A stretch of 64,000 bases of DNA from assembly GCA_022842165.1 (NCBI GenBank), contig JALHQC010000011.1, positions 1 to 64,000 of the forward strand, given 5' to 3'. The number at the start of each line of letters is the position of its first letter. The stretch's first letter is position 1. The stretch comes from a bacterium. GTDB lineage: Bacteria > Pseudomonadota > Alphaproteobacteria > Rhizobiales > Aestuariivirgaceae. The position numbers and the translations under genes were made by a program. Of the stretch, positions 63,460 to 64,000 are shown piece by piece. Below the pieces are notes generated by a model that saw only the letters and a list, made by a program, of their open reading frames with translations, was not told the DNA's origin and made no database searches.

Positions 63460-64000
63460 TTATTGCGTCTGCGTGCCCGAGATCTGTCGCCAGAGATTTT
63501 CATTGATGGTGACACCCACGCCGCTCTGCAAGGCATCGAGATAGGCGGTGAGAACATCGTTCGAAACCGAACCTTCGAGCTGGCGGCTCAAGGCCTTGGC
63601 CTCTTCCGAGTCCGGGTTGAAACCCGCCAGCAGTACAGGCTGCGACTGCATGATCCTGGCGCCCCGGCCATCGGCCTCGATGCCATAGGCGAAACCGTTC
63701 TCCGGCGCCGCGAACAATGCCGAAACCGCCGCGACATCAAAGCCCGATGACGGCTCGTTCCGCCGCAGGCCCTGCGCCGTTTCGACGGTTGCTCCCGCCT
63801 CGGCGGCGAGGTCTTCGAGCTTCGATCCGGCCCTCAGGCGTTCCACCAGCTTCTTGGCCTTGTCTTCCGACAGCGCCCGCACCTTGGCCGAGACGACGTT
63901 GGCCCGCGCCTGCTCCTTCACCGCATCGAACGGCTTCACGGCGGAAGGCGCCACTTCGCGCACCTCGTACCACACATAACCCTCGTCAAGCTGCAGCGCA
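63460..64000 (-). CDS. Peptidyl-prolyl isomerase D (PpiD-like), C-terminal part only
   Basis: The frame is open through the window edge, so the gene's 5' part is outside. The visible 180 residues (GYVWYEVREVAPSAVKPFDAVKEQARANVVSAKVRALSEDKAKKLVERLRAG) resemble the C-terminal region of PpiD/SurA-like periplasmic folding factors. The GTG the track uses as a start is internal. Followed by trpE after 33 bp. Confidence 0.85.
   Translation of the reverse strand, partial: ALQLDEGYVWYEVREVAPSAVKPFDAVKEQARANVVSAKVRALSEDKAKKLVERLRAGSKLEDLAAEAGATVETAQGLRRNEPSSGFDVAAVSALFAAPENGFAYGIEADGRGARIMQSQPVLLAGFNPDSEEAKALSRQLEGSVSNDVLTAYLDALQSGVGVTINENLWRQISGTQTQ

Noticed and set aside
1-64000. CRISPR array, prophage, transposase or secretion-system locus
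   Set aside because: No regular direct-repeat array, no cas, phage or transposase proteins were seen in any frame.

Overview
The window looks like a chromosomal segment of a high-GC alphaproteobacterium. Four things point to the Hyphomicrobiales (Rhizobiales) or a close relative: the rpsK-rpoA-rplQ block, the gyrA-coaD-ppi-queA-tgt order, the trp(E,G,D,C)-moaC-moeA-lexA order, and GAAC-N7-GAAC LexA boxes. trpE and trpG are separate genes, whereas many Rhizobiaceae and Brucellaceae carry a fused trpEG, so a more basal lineage is likely. Genus cannot be assigned from what I can see. I found no prophage, IS element or CRISPR array, and no gene-free stretch reaches 300 bases.

Layout. 1-2 kb is the tail of the ribosomal/RNA polymerase operon, closed by a terminator. 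2.1-8.1 kb holds a LuxR solo, a PLP-dependent ornithine-type decarboxylase divergent from an Lrp regulator, an HtrA/DegP protease, rarA and a DoxX protein. 8.2-18.2 kb is bracketed by the SOS genes uvrA and ssb, which point away from each other. Between them lie a DUF1772-like protein, recQ, a MATE pump, a YkgJ protein, a LysR regulator divergent from a 47-codon ORF, and a Rid protein. 18.3-28.8 kb runs from gyrA through two LysE exporters, coaD, two cyclophilins, queA and tgt, interrupted by a low-GC gene with a HEPN-like RHxxxH motif. 28.8-36.5 kb has a CoxG-domain protein with a histone-H1-like tail, a polyamine-type ABC transporter, and a divergent purine-deaminase-like amidohydrolase with an alpha/beta hydrolase. 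36.7-39.5 kb is clpS-clpA. 39.6-47.0 kb is a polar amino-acid ABC transporter with an M20 hydrolase, facing a 992-residue SerC-like/SerA-like fusion. 47-57 kb holds a Sel1 protein, tRNA-Lys, glmU-glmS, an MFS pump, hspQ, an AEC carrier, a UbiH-type monooxygenase and a GST. 57-64 kb is lexA, then, transcribed toward it, ppiD-trpE-trpG-trpD-trpC-moaC-moeA.

How it fits together. LexA-type operators lie in front of lexA, ssb and uvrA, so the window contains the SOS repressor and two probable targets. The uvrA and ssb boxes differ at one base of 15, which suggests a formerly shared divergent promoter. ClpS-ClpA, HspQ, HtrA and the PpiD fragment form a protein quality-control set. The decarboxylase and the PotABCD-type transporter could jointly set polyamine levels. 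GlmU/GlmS supply UDP-GlcNAc.

Most worth a second look: the SerC-SerA fusion, the HEPN-motif gene, a tRNA-guanine transglycosylase that appears to lack its zinc site, the CoxG/H1-tail fusion, Gln at the quinolone position of GyrA, the LexA-box arrangement, and a palindromic element between potA and potD. All functions are assigned by reading sequence motifs; no database search was run.
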